Assembly (NCBI RefSeq): GCF_008364795.1
Contig: NZ_VTTM01000017.1
Location: 1-64,000, forward strand
Direction: 5' to 3'
Length of the DNA stretch: 64,000 bases
Origin: Azospirillum oryzae
GTDB lineage: Bacteria > Pseudomonadota > Alphaproteobacteria > Azospirillales > Azospirillaceae
The notes below the pieces were generated by a model. It was given only the letters and a program-made list of their open reading frames with translations. It had not been told where the DNA came from and ran no database searches. Below are positions 1 to 7,910 of the stretch, in pieces. A program made the position numbers and the translations under genes. Each line of letters opens with the position of its first letter. Positions within the stretch are counted from its first letter, which is position 1.

Positions 1-143
1 CCGCGGAAGATGAAGAGATGGCCGCTGTGCGGGTCCTGGGCGAAGCGCTCCTGAACCAGCAGCGCCAAGCTTGCCCAGCCCTTGCGCATGTCGGTGTGCC
101 CGCTGGCCAGCCATACCCGCACGCCGCTCGGCACCGGGATCAT
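1..143 (-). CDS. tnpB: IS66-family TnpB (IS66 Orf2), 3' part cut by window edge
   Basis: The minus strand from 143 encodes MIPVPSGVRVWLASGHTD followed by MRKGWASLALLVQERF, the conserved N-terminus of the IS66 accessory protein TnpB. The reading frame is open to base 1, so only about 47 residues are visible. Its ATG overlaps the stop of the upstream tnpA by ATGA, the usual IS66 coupling. TnpC, the DDE transposase, would lie to the left of the window. The family match rests on recognisable sequence; whether this IS66 copy is complete cannot be judged here. Confidence 0.85.
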   Translation of the reverse strand, partial: MIPVPSGVRVWLASGHTDMRKGWASLALLVQERFAQDPHSGHLFIFR

Positions 144-550
144 GCCAGGGCACCGATGACGGCCGCCGCCAAGGTCGGGTCGACCGGCCCTTCCAGGCGC
201 AGACGTGCTCCGCTGGGCAGGATGACCTCGAGGATCGCAGGGCGCGTGGCCGGCGTGGCCGGAAGCGGCAATGGCTCAGGGGGCTCCACGACCGGCGGTT
301 CGGTTACGCTCGGCTCCGGCGTGATGGTCACCGCGACAAAGCTGGGCGGTTCGGCCACGGAGCTCTCGCCGACCTTCATCAGGTCCCGCCAGCGATACAG
401 CAGGCTTTCGTGCACGCCCAGCCGGCGGGCCGCCTCCGTCACCACTACGCCGGGGCGGAACGCCTCCTCGACCATCCGGGCCTTCTCCGCCGGCGTGTAA
501 CTCCGCCGCCGCTCCGTCCCAGTCAGAACCTCGACCCGCTGATAAGCCAT
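140..550 (-). CDS. tnpA: IS66-family TnpA (helix-turn-helix accessory protein)
   Basis: A 136-residue protein starting MAYQRVEVLTGTERRRSYT. The segment KARMVEEAFRPGVVVTEAARRLG then HESLLYRWRD is the helix-turn-helix typical of IS66 Orf1 and IS3 OrfA proteins. The C-terminal half is proline-rich and then returns to an LPSGARLRLEGPVD motif, also usual in IS66 TnpA. An upstream in-frame start at 595 exists, but the conserved family start is at 550. It overlaps tnpB by four bases. The role is accessory to transposition of the IS66 element that extends beyond base 1. Confidence 0.85.
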   Translation of the reverse strand: MAYQRVEVLTGTERRRSYTPAEKARMVEEAFRPGVVVTEAARRLGVHESLLYRWRDLMKVGESSVAEPPSFVAVTITPEPSVTEPPVVEPPEPLPLPATPATRPAILEVILPSGARLRLEGPVDPTLAAAVIGALA

Positions 551-632
551 GACGTTTGCAACTCGTTTGCGTCCGCGCGATGACGCGCCACGCAAACCTC
601 AGACGTCGGACCCTACTTTGCCAAGGCGGCGC

Positions 633-861
633 TCACCGGAGGCGTACGTCTGTGCGGCGCCATCGGGTAGTGCAGCCGCCAATACCGTCCCGTTCGACGG
701 GCTCGACATAGCCCCTCAGGTGAGCGACCCGCAGCAGCTCGTAGTCGGTGCTGCACCATCCCTGCCGCCGGCCGATGAACCGCGCCATGTCGGCAGACGG
801 GGGCAAGCCAAGATCAGCGAACAGCCGGTGCCCGTCGTTGGTCACGGCCGCCAGGCTTATA
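633..861 (-). pseudogene. 3' part of a small hypothetical gene split by IS630
   Basis: The minus-strand frame here ends with GYVEPVERDGIGG and a short arginine-rich tail. If the IS630 copy (862-2025) and one TA are removed, it joins in frame to the reading frame at 2026-2175 (junction KLI-SLAAVTNDGHRLFADLG). The rebuilt protein would be about 125 residues of unknown function. The 3' end lies close to the IS66 end, so the original C-terminus may also have been altered. In its present state it is a gene fragment. Confidence 0.6.
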
Positions 862-875
862 CCAAGACTCGTGGA

Positions 876-1936
876 TCATGACCGATGAGCCCAGTCGCGC
901 AGTCCGACAGACATGATGGTCCAGGGCTGCTCGACGAGGGCATTCCAGGCAAAGCAGCAGTGGTCGAGAATGTCCTGGTAGGACGCGAAGACGCGGTTGG
1001 AGAGCCAGTTGTCGCGCATGAACTGCCAGATGTTCTCCACCGGGTTCAACTCGGGGGATTTCGGTGGCAACGGCAGCAGGGTGATGTTGTTGGGTATCGG
1101 CAGCTTGGCCGACGTGTGCCAACCTGCCTGGTCGAGCAGCACAACGGCATGCGCGCCGGGCGCCACGGCGCGGGCGATCTCCTTCAGATGCAGCGCCATC
1201 GCCTCGCTCGTGCAGCGGGGCAGCACCAGAGCCGCCCCCTTGCCCTGGGCCGGGCAGATCGCGCCGAACAGATAGGCCGAGCGCGTGCGTTGATCGTGCG
1301 GCGCCGCCGGCCGGGTGCCACGGCGCGCCCAGCGGCGGGTGATCTTGTTCTTCTGGCCGATGCGGGCCTCGTCCTGCCACCAGATCTCTATGGGCTTGCC
1401 GGCAGCCTCCTGCGCTGCGACCTGCGCCAGCAGGGTGGGGAAGTTTTTTTGAACACCTCGGCGGCGTCGGGATCCTTGGCATGATGGCGGGGACGGGCCG
1501 ACAGCTTGCGAAAACCCAGGGCGCGCAGCTCTCGGCTCAGCGTCTGCTTCGAAACCGAGACGCGAAACTCGTCCCAGAGCCACTGCAACAGGTCGATGAT
1601 CCGCCAGCGCACCACCCCATGCACCGCCGGGATCGGCCCCTCCTCGACGATCTGGCGCAGCGCCACCCGATGATGCTCCGCCAGACGTGGCTGCGGGCCC
1701 GGTGCCTTGCCGGTCAATAGGCCCGCCGCTCCCGCGTCGTTGAAGCGCAGCACCCAGTCGCGCACCGTCTGCAAGCCGACCCCACCGATTTCCGCCGCGG
1801 TCGATCGCGGTTCTCCGTCATAGATCGCTGCCAGGGCGAGGAGCCGGCGGACTTGGCCGGGATCGTGAGAAGAACGAGCAAGCCGCCGCAGGGCGGCGGC
1901 ATCGTAATCGCTGCGCAGCGGGACCGGAGCGGCCAT
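876..1936 (-). CDS. IS630-family transposase made by -1 frameshifting
   Basis: The first frame starts at 1936 with MAAPVPLRSDYDAAALRRL and carries a winged-helix/HTH half (AAEIGGVGLQTVRDWVLRF, then VSKQTLSRELRALGFRKLS). It reaches EVFKK at an A7 run (minus strand of 1444-1450). A -1 shift continues as NFPTLLAQVAAQ into the DDE half: IWWQDEARIGQ, VVLLDQAGWHTS, and PELNPVENIWQF with the final catalytic Glu. The joined product is about 350 residues, the normal IS630 length. Programmed frameshifting is known in this family. That it happens here is inferred from the intact frames and the A7 run. Confidence 0.85.
1444..1450 (-). other. A7 slippery run of the IS630 transposase
   Basis: On the minus strand the run TTC-AAA-AAA-ACT lets the ribosome slip back one base to read AAC-TTC-CCC. 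This joins the N-terminal HTH frame to the DDE frame. Confidence 0.7.
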
Positions 1937-2025
1937 GGCGAACCTCGTCGCTGTGGTCCCTCCGGTGAATCACACCGCCCCGCTCAGTGGGAATCCCTGC
2001 ATGAGTCGTACTCCGCAGGACTTGG

Positions 2026-2175
2026 TATTAGCTTGATAGTCAAGGCGCCGATGCCGGCGGGAATGCCGGTTGTCCAGGCATGGATGAGCCCGCGCGCCAG
2101 CAGGCGCTTTTCCGGTGCAGACGCCGTGAAGCCGGCGGCGGGCATCCCGTCTACTCCGCCGGCGTCGATCCGCAT
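2026..2175 (-). pseudogene. 5' part of the small hypothetical gene split by IS630
   Basis: The frame begins MRIDAGGVDGMPAAGFTA and runs LLARGLIHAWTTGIPAGIGA to the IS630 junction, then continues in frame at 861. No known domain is recognised. It lies 83 bp downstream of the adenine methyltransferase gene on the same strand, so it was probably in that transcription unit before the insertion. Confidence 0.55.
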
Positions 2176-2258
2176 CAGCTGGGCGATCTGGGGGGAGTCA
2201 GCTTGGTCATCGAACGGTACCGCATCGGGACGTCAGCACGTCGTTGAACCTTCCCATT

Positions 2259-3224
2259 TCACGCCGCGAGCTTGGTGCCGAAACTGGCAGAGTCAATCCG
2301 AAGTCCATGATGGACGAGGGCTTGCTCCAGCTCCCCCTTTACCGCGGTCGGCTCGGCATCTGCGTGCCAGACGCTGATGCGGCCCAGCACGCGTTCACGA
2401 CAGTCCGGCGTGGCCTCGATCAGGCTGGACACTACGCGGAGGCGACCGGCATGGATCACGGCTCGGCTTGCGTCCCGAAGGATCGGTAGCGCTCGATCGA
2501 CGTCGTGTGCGGCATGCGCAGGGTCGGTGATCGACAGGTGCGGTAGCGGACGACCGCCATGCATGCACCAGCGCCAACCATGATAATCCGACGCCCGTTC
2601 GTAGACGGCGCGGCACGGTGCAATCCAGCGTGTCCGCGCGTCGCCAGTTCCGTCCCGGAACCAGATCAACCATGAGTAGGAGGTTGCGCTGCTCCTCTTG
2701 GAATCCAGCCGACCCGCGAACATCGGGACGCGCTCGGCGTGAACGGCAATGATGTCAGGCGGACACTGGCTGAACAGCCGCTCGTAACGGCCCTGCCCTT
2801 CCAGGAATGCAGTTCGGACGATCACCGCCACGCCGCGGCGGGCGAAGCGGCGGGCGTGGTGTATGAAGGCTTCACCCAAGGTGAAAGGCGGGTTCGTAAT
2901 GACCCAATCCGGAGCTTCCGCTTCACCGGGCGTCCAGGTCAAAAAGTCGCGAATGCTGATCGGCTGCTCGTAGATGTTCCTGGTTCCGTAATCCGCCACA
3001 TCTGCGACACGCACATGCGGAGTGAACTCAAGCAGCGTGCGGGCGATATCGCCTGCACCAGCCGCTGGCTCACAGACGACGCTTCCGGATAGCGCGTCGA
3101 CACCAAGGATTTGGTGCACCAGCGCCCGAACCGCCCACGGCTGAGTGGGGAGAAAGTCCAGCGCCTCGGGAGCTGACCGGCGCCGCTCACGAACAGCTGT
3201 GTTGTAGGGCAGGCTGATCGGCAC
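2259..3224 (-). CDS. Orphan DNA adenine methyltransferase-like protein
   Basis: A 321-residue protein. CEPAAGAGDIARTL (about residues 51-64) is the AdoMet-binding motif I and VITNPPFTLGEAFI (about 108-121) is the catalytic motif IV (NPPF) of N6-adenine methyltransferases. The fold is of the type common in phages and plasmids with no partner nuclease. The C-terminal 100 residues after AVYERASDYHG are unlike the family core and look like an extension. No restriction gene is adjacent, so it is most simply an orphan modification or anti-restriction enzyme. The recognition sequence is unknown. Confidence 0.8.
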   Translation of the reverse strand: MPISLPYNTAVRERRRSAPEALDFLPTQPWAVRALVHQILGVDALSGSVVCEPAAGAGDIARTLLEFTPHVRVADVADYGTRNIYEQPISIRDFLTWTPGEAEAPDWVITNPPFTLGEAFIHHARRFARRGVAVIVRTAFLEGQGRYERLFSQCPPDIIAVHAERVPMFAGRLDSKRSSATSYSWLIWFRDGTGDARTRWIAPCRAVYERASDYHGWRWCMHGGRPLPHLSITDPAHAAHDVDRALPILRDASRAVIHAGRLRVVSSLIEATPDCRERVLGRISVWHADAEPTAVKGELEQALVHHGLRIDSASFGTKLAA

Positions 3225-3526
3225 GGGGGGTTGGCCCCTTCATGAATGAGGTTAAACCAGCCAGACACCATCGCTATTGCAGCTCTGGTGAACCGGCAAG
3301 GCATCGCGTAGCCGGTCAAGGAGCCCGGGCTATTCCGCGCCGTCCCGGAGACCCAGACAGCCGCCGCGGTTGTGGCGTCCCGAGCCAACGACATCTTCGA
3401 TGCACATTTTGCGGACTGCCAGGGTCGCCGCTCAGCTCCCTCCTGCACCGCTTCGCCGGTTCGACCGGCGGTGTCCGGCGTCGCGGTACAACGCCAGGAG
3501 GGAACGCGGCTTGCAGCTGTGTTTGG
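3225..3526. other. Non-coding stretch, no convincing gene
   Basis: About 300 bp between the methyltransferase start and the 3' end of the small gene at 3527. Only reading frames antisense to one another occur, with no good ribosome binding site. It probably holds the methyltransferase promoter, but I cannot mark it. Confidence 0.4.
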
Positions 3527-3784
3527 CTACTCAGCCGCAGTGGCAACGGCAGGAGCACGGCTAAACGTCCCGTGCATCATCGCCACGCGCAGGCCGGGCG
3601 CGGCGTTCAGCGCGTCTGTGATTTGCTGGCGCAACTGCCCTGTCGGATCGATCTGCTTCATGACCGAGCAGAACTGGAAGATCTCGAGATTCCCAAACGA
3701 CACGCCGCCATCCCAGCCCTTCGTATGGCCGACGAAATCGGGAATATCCAGAGAAACGCGGTCATTCGTGACGGGAGTGCTCAT
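3527..3784 (-). CDS. Small hypothetical protein, 85 residues
   Basis: Start chosen at the ATG at 3784 (MSTPVTNDRVSLDIPDFVG) because GGAG stands about 9 bases upstream; a longer frame to 3913 lacks this. The middle reads GWDGGVSFGNLEIFQFCSVM and the tail is Ala-rich. No domain is recognised. It follows the lipoprotein gene (stop at 3838) on the same strand by about 50 bp and is probably cotranscribed with it from the box promoter at 4512-4572. Confidence 0.55.
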   Translation of the reverse strand: MSTPVTNDRVSLDIPDFVGHTKGWDGGVSFGNLEIFQFCSVMKQIDPTGQLRQQITDALNAAPGLRVAMMHGTFSRAPAVATAAE

Positions 3785-3837
3785 GGCAGTTGCTTCTCCG
3801 AAGATATGGCGGTTCTGATGTCGTGGGTGGGCGTTGG

Positions 3838-4482
3838 TCAGGGCGTCGGGACGTAGTCGTAGCCGGTCGCTCCGTTCACTCGCTGTTCGTCGCGGCGCTT
3901 GATGGCCTCCCACCGGGCACGGTTCTCCTGCGACTCCTCGATCCTGGCCCGGAGTTGTGCCGAACGTTGCATCGCTGAGCGCTGCGCCTCCTGCTGGAGC
4001 GCCGTTGTCCGGGAGCCCTTATATCCGGCCAGCAGGGACTCATCGGCCGCAGAGCCGTTCGTACAGAAGAATGTCGCCGAACCCACCCTCTGGATTTGCT
4101 CACGTACGACTCGGCTACTTTCGTCCACCTGACCGGCGGTCATTTCCAGAAGAGTGGCCTGTCTGCCCTGCTTCTGCTTTTCGCAGAACCTCGTGCCGGC
4201 CTGATTGATCTCCTCCTGGGTAACGTAGCGCGGATCGTAGCTGATGTTGAGGGTGTCAAACCTGGCGTCTCGGCCCGTTGTCACCGTCGGCTTTCCATCG
4301 ACAAGGGGCTGCTTGAAATGATTCTCAAGGCCAGTGCTCGAGAGCAGCTGTCGTTGGGCATCGCGTGCCTGCTGCCATCCGTCCGTTGGACGAGGTCGAG
4401 AAGTCGTTGTGCAGGCGGCCAGCGAAACAGCAACCGTGGCGACGGCGATAGATCGCAGGGCGGCGGCGGGCAGTCTGTTCAC
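3838..4482 (-). CDS. Predicted lipoprotein, 214 residues
   Basis: A GTG start at 4482 (VNRLPAAALRSIAVATVAV) is preferred over the TTG at 4497 because GGAG lies nine bases before it. The signal peptide ends in the lipobox SLAAC, so the mature protein should be anchored by Cys to a membrane. The C-terminal half (AQRSAMQRSAQLRARIEESQ and onwards) is charged and likely helical or coiled. I do not recognise the family. It has its own box-type promoter, so I infer it belongs to the putative transfer regulon; a role at the cell surface during mating is possible but unproven. Confidence 0.7.
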   Translation of the reverse strand: MNRLPAAALRSIAVATVAVSLAACTTTSRPRPTDGWQQARDAQRQLLSSTGLENHFKQPLVDGKPTVTTGRDARFDTLNISYDPRYVTQEEINQAGTRFCEKQKQGRQATLLEMTAGQVDESSRVVREQIQRVGSATFFCTNGSAADESLLAGYKGSRTTALQQEAQRSAMQRSAQLRARIEESQENRARWEAIKRRDEQRVNGATGYDYVPTP

Positions 4483-4511
4483 GGTCGGGTACTCCAACGT
4501 GCGATGGCATC

Positions 4512-4572
4512 TGGTTAGCCGAATTTCAGCATTGCCCGCGACCTTGAAAGACGGCGATTTCCGCCGCCTTTC
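4512..4572 (-). promoter_or_regulatory. Box promoter 1: 27-bp inverted repeat plus -10 at 28 bp
   Basis: The inverted repeat is at 4546-4572. On the minus strand, 28 bp further on, lies TAACCA (4512-4517) as the -10. Transcription would begin about 20 bp before the lipoprotein start at 4482. The layout matches the other box promoters. Confidence 0.75.
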
Positions 4573-4612
4573 GCTGGTGTGGCTGTGCCGTTCGACCTTC
4601 GATAGTTGTACC

Positions 4613-6595
4613 TCAGGCGGCTAAGAAGGCGAAGAGGTCGCCTTGCCCGATCGACATGTTGGCTTGCCGCCGTTGCGCCGGCACCACCTTCGCCGGGATC
4701 AGGGTGGCAGCCTTCAGCCGATTGTGCTCACCATCGGAAATCGAGCGGGTGAGCAACTCCGCGGCCGACGTGCCTGGGCCGAGGCCTGCGTCAGTAAGAC
4801 GCTGGGCGTGGTCAACCGTGTTCGCCAGTTCCTGCAGCCGTCCGGCGGCGAGTGCAATGGTGCCGAAGCGTAGGTAGAACTGTACCGCCACCGTCGGCCC
4901 GAAGCGTCCGTTGTGGTAGACGTCGAGCAGGCGGTCAGCCTCGAAATCGAAAATCATACGAGCGGATTCGGCGTCAACCGAGAAGGTCTCCTCCTCCTGG
5001 TGTTCGACGCACGTTTGCGCGGTGACCGCAGGCACATCCCGGCCAGGGCGCTCATAGTAGAACGTGGTCAGCGGGTCGTAGAGCGGGTGCAACATCCGTT
5101 CATTCGTGGGAAGCGCAACCCAGCGCGCCTCCGGCATACGCAGATCGCGCCGGTTCGGCTGAACCTCGATCTTGGGGATCTCAAAGCGAACACCCCGCTT
5201 GGTCACGTCGCGCCAGATGTGCAGGGCCTCAAAGGGGACGGAGGCGCCGTAGCGTGCCCACATGAAGTCGATTGCCAGCACCTGCTCAGGGCTTACGAGT
5301 TGGAACTGCGGCTTTGCCATACGCGTCGCCCAGGCGATGTCAGGCGTCCCAGCGGCTGCCATCGCGCGCATATAGGGGTCGGACCACGACACGGCTTCAC
5401 CGGCGTAATAGGCCCAGAGGTCCTCGTCCAAAGCGGCGGCCCGCTCCCTCTCGCGGGCGTCGATCGTCAGGCAGATACCCAGCAACTCCTGGACCATGGC
5501 TGGGGAGTAAACGTCGGCTTGGATCCGGACGTGCCCGGTAACCGGGTCCGTGGTTCTGGCCGTCCAACGCCGACGATCGAGATCGTACTGGGTCGCCACG
5601 AGGAAGTCGCGCAGGTCATTGAGCGGCTTCATCCAGGCATACTTCGGGTCCCGAAGCATGATGGTCATGCTCTTGTCGCTGCTGCCCGATACGGTGCAAA
5701 GCGCGCAGCCAAATCGGCTTCCACAGGCGGAGGCGGCAGACTTACCGGATGAGACCACTGGGCATTCGCCGGTGGCCGCGCGATAGAGGTCACGGGTCTG
5801 GTCGAAGTTCGGTGCATAGGCTTCCAGCGCCCGCCCGTCCCCAGCCAGGGCAAGGCATTCCCATACCTCATCCGTATCGAAGTCGGCGATCAGTGGCAGC
5901 GTCCGTTGACCGTCCCCGGCAACGGTAATGACGCGGGCCGCGTCGCCCCTGCGACCCATCCGATCGGCTCGGCTGGTGGACTCTGAAAAGCGGGTGCCCA
6001 AGAGGGTCACCACGCTCTCTCGGTCCAGGGACGCGGCAAGCTCGGAGATGCGGAAGAAATCGCCCGGCTTCGCAGTCCGAAGCATCGCCTCGTATTCCGC
6101 TTTCAGCTCAGGCACCAGCTTGCGCAGTTCGCGCATGTTCGCGCGGGCTTTTAGCTCGACGCTGCAGTCTCGGCTTGCCGAATTCGAAAACGTGGGAACC
6201 TTGCGCATGCCGATCACGGCAGTCATCCACGACGAGGCCAGGGTGGGACGCCCAACGCGTATCCGCAGAGGGATCGCGTGTCGACGAGCGTAGCGTTCCA
6301 GCAAGGAAATCTGGCTCTGGACGTGCTGATGAATGACAGGGTTCTCAATGCCGGTGTCTGCGGTCTGCACGGTCAACGGGTGGCGCAGCGGGTTCTCGCG
6401 TACCGCATCATGGTGGGCCAGCAGCGCGATGGTGAGCATTGCCGTGCTGTCCTTCCCGAAGCTGACCGCAACGGCGAGAGGGACATCCTTTTCGATGAGA
6501 TCGCGCACTGCATGATAAGCTGCGGCGATCTTCTCGACGGTCTCAGAAGAGAACTTGGCATCCAGCAGCTGGTCTGTTGAGAAAAGCGCAGTCAT
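4613..6595 (-). CDS. Orphan DndC-like / PAPS-reductase-fold sulfurtransferase
   Basis: A 660-residue protein. VAVSFGKDSTAML (about residues 42-54) is the PP-loop ATP-binding motif of the PAPS reductase/ATP pyrophosphatase fold. The cysteine cluster ACGSRFGCALCTV followed by DKSM (about 285-310) closely resembles the iron-sulfur signature of DndC, which supplies sulfur for DNA phosphorothioation. The remaining 300 residues are not recognised. No dndA, B, D or E partner lies in the window, so it either works with chromosomal partners or does a different job. The C-terminus has QGDLF, which resembles a sliding-clamp-binding peptide. It shares an operator-like element with the methyltransferase operon at 18406-22263. 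Confidence 0.8.
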   Translation of the reverse strand: MTALFSTDQLLDAKFSSETVEKIAAAYHAVRDLIEKDVPLAVAVSFGKDSTAMLTIALLAHHDAVRENPLRHPLTVQTADTGIENPVIHQHVQSQISLLERYARRHAIPLRIRVGRPTLASSWMTAVIGMRKVPTFSNSASRDCSVELKARANMRELRKLVPELKAEYEAMLRTAKPGDFFRISELAASLDRESVVTLLGTRFSESTSRADRMGRRGDAARVITVAGDGQRTLPLIADFDTDEVWECLALAGDGRALEAYAPNFDQTRDLYRAATGECPVVSSGKSAASACGSRFGCALCTVSGSSDKSMTIMLRDPKYAWMKPLNDLRDFLVATQYDLDRRRWTARTTDPVTGHVRIQADVYSPAMVQELLGICLTIDARERERAAALDEDLWAYYAGEAVSWSDPYMRAMAAAGTPDIAWATRMAKPQFQLVSPEQVLAIDFMWARYGASVPFEALHIWRDVTKRGVRFEIPKIEVQPNRRDLRMPEARWVALPTNERMLHPLYDPLTTFYYERPGRDVPAVTAQTCVEHQEEETFSVDAESARMIFDFEADRLLDVYHNGRFGPTVAVQFYLRFGTIALAAGRLQELANTVDHAQRLTDAGLGPGTSAAELLTRSISDGEHNRLKAATLIPAKVVPAQRRQANMSIGQGDLFAFLAA

Positions 6596-6628
6596 GGCGG
6601 CGGCATCGGTCAGTGATTTGATTCAGCG

Positions 6629-6656
6629 ATCATACCATATCGTACAGAGAGCACAA
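6629..6656 (-). promoter_or_regulatory. Promoter and operator of the DndC-like gene
   Basis: On the minus strand TTGTGC (6651-6656), 16 bp, then TATGAT (6629-6634) form a good sigma70-type promoter 34 bp before the gene start. The spacer holds CTCTGTACGATATGG, which recurs exactly at 22304-22318 and in part at 22334-22347. A shared repressor or activator site is inferred. Confidence 0.65.
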
Positions 6657-6901
6657 CAGCGAAAACATGCATCCGGGCCATAACGGATAATTACAATCAA
6701 CCATTAATCTCTCGGATATAACCATTGTCACGGCCTGACAATGAGGGCGCGTGATGCGCACCTTGATTGCCTCGACACAGCCGGAAATTCCGCCGACCAC
6801 GTTCCGATGCGAGTTCATGACCGAGATGGATCATCTCTCGCCCATCAAAGCCTATGCGGCCCTGGTGTGGTTGGTGACGATCGCCGCGCCAGCCGTCGGC
6901 T
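6657..6901. other. Intergenic stretch without a supported gene
   Basis: This AT-richer segment lies between the DndC-like promoter and the 3' end of the next minus-strand gene. A plus-strand reading frame from 6751 exists but has no ribosome binding site and runs antisense into a real gene, so I do not call it. Confidence 0.4.
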
Positions 6902-7768
6902 TCAGAACATGGACAGCTGACCACGCTTGTCGACCGTCCAAACCGGCGCCGCATTGGCGGCGACCAGCTCTGCAGGTGCGACGCGGGAGTCCGGTTCACA
7001 GTGCTGCTCATCGATGTCCTCGACCGCCTGCGGAGCGGATGCGCCACACACCTCAACCGCGTCGCTACTGGTTCCTGCCTTCTCGGAGCCGTCCCGACCC
7101 AGCAACTTCAACAGCACGGTCGGAGGCAGCATCGAGAAGCCGGGGCCGCGAGGAAGCGCATCGACGAAGGCGCCCCAGGCGGCGATGTCGATGGCCCTTC
7201 CACGCTGGCACAGGCGGGCAAGTAGGCGGCAAGTCAAAGCACAAAGGCGGTGGTAAGCCTGCGCGCGTTCGACCAGAAACTCGGGGGTCCAGTGCGAACC
7301 GGGGTCGAGCGGCTTGGCATGGCCCATCACTATGAAGAGAGCCAAAGCCTCGGTTGTGGTTGCGATCTCCCGCAACAGCTTGTCCTGGTCCGACGGCGGC
7401 GCGAGGTAGGCTTGGTTGACGGCAGCGGAGATCGCGCCCTCTAACATGATGAAATCCGAAAACCGCTGGTCCGGGGTGCGTCCTTTCGGCGATCCCGCCT
7501 TTGCTTCCCGAAGCCGCCGGAGCGCCGAAGCACGCTGCTTGTCCGCCTCCTTGGCGATTTCCTCCAGCGCAGTGGGTGAGGGAAGCGGCTGGCAATAGTG
7601 CGACCGGTAGCCAGTCGATGAGACCGGGCAATAGCCGAAGCGGACGGCGTGCAGTGCTTGGTCAGCAACACGCAGTGGCACGCCACGAACCTGGATGACG
7701 GTTGCGGGTAATTTTTCCCCGGCGGTGGGAGATGCGGTCTTAGAAGCGAGCTGAGAGGAAGCGGCCAT
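6902..7768 (-). CDS. Unknown plasmid protein with C-terminal clamp-binding-like peptide
   Basis: A 288-residue protein starting MAASSQLASKTASPTAGEK, with GAGGCAAG upstream of the ATG. The middle is mostly alpha-helical by composition (EEIAKEADKQRASALRRLRE), with Cys/Tyr-rich FGYCPV and SHYCQPLP segments before it. It ends in RGQLSMF, which fits the QLxLF-like pattern of sliding-clamp-binding peptides. No family is recognised. It is divergent from the C5 methyltransferase at 7911, and the shared 140-bp gap has two copies of a perfect-looking operator. A DNA metabolism role is inferred only from these neighbours. Confidence 0.6.
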   Translation of the reverse strand: MAASSQLASKTASPTAGEKLPATVIQVRGVPLRVADQALHAVRFGYCPVSSTGYRSHYCQPLPSPTALEEIAKEADKQRASALRRLREAKAGSPKGRTPDQRFSDFIMLEGAISAAVNQAYLAPPSDQDKLLREIATTTEALALFIVMGHAKPLDPGSHWTPEFLVERAQAYHRLCALTCRLLARLCQRGRAIDIAAWGAFVDALPRGPGFSMLPPTVLLKLLGRDGSEKAGTSSDAVEVCGASAPQAVEDIDEQHCEPDSRVAPAELVAANAAPVWTVDKRGQLSMF

Positions 7769-7818
7769 CTTTCTTGCCTCTTTGTGTTGGAACCCAGCCT
7801 TATCGGCCCGTGCGGCGT

Positions 7819-7887
7819 GGGTACAAATTACCCTTGCCAGAGGAAGGAGGCAAGAGCTATATGGGAGCAGTCGGGTACAAATTACCC
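7819..7887. promoter_or_regulatory. Two copies of GGGTACAAATTACCC between divergent genes
   Basis: The 15-bp sequence GGGTACAAATTACCC occurs at 7819-7833 and 7873-7887, 54 bp apart. It is a near-perfect inverted repeat (GGGTA/TACCC). A looser relative, GGGTAATTTTTCCCC, lies at 7706-7720 inside the start of the leftward gene. This is the layout of a dimeric repressor controlling both divergent genes. Confidence 0.6.
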
Positions 7888-7910
7888 GCTCCGCCCATAG
7901 TGCTGAGGTC

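Larger units (their letters stand above)
862..2025 (-). mobile_element. IS630-family insertion sequence, about 1164 bp, flanked by TA
   Basis: The ends read CCAAGACTCGTGG on the left and, reverse-complemented, CCAAGTCCTGCGG on the right. Each is preceded by a TA dinucleotide (860-861 and 2026-2027), the IS630/mariner target duplication. Between them lies one transposase in two overlapping frames. Removing the element plus one TA restores an open reading frame across the junction, which supports the boundaries. Confidence 0.85.
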
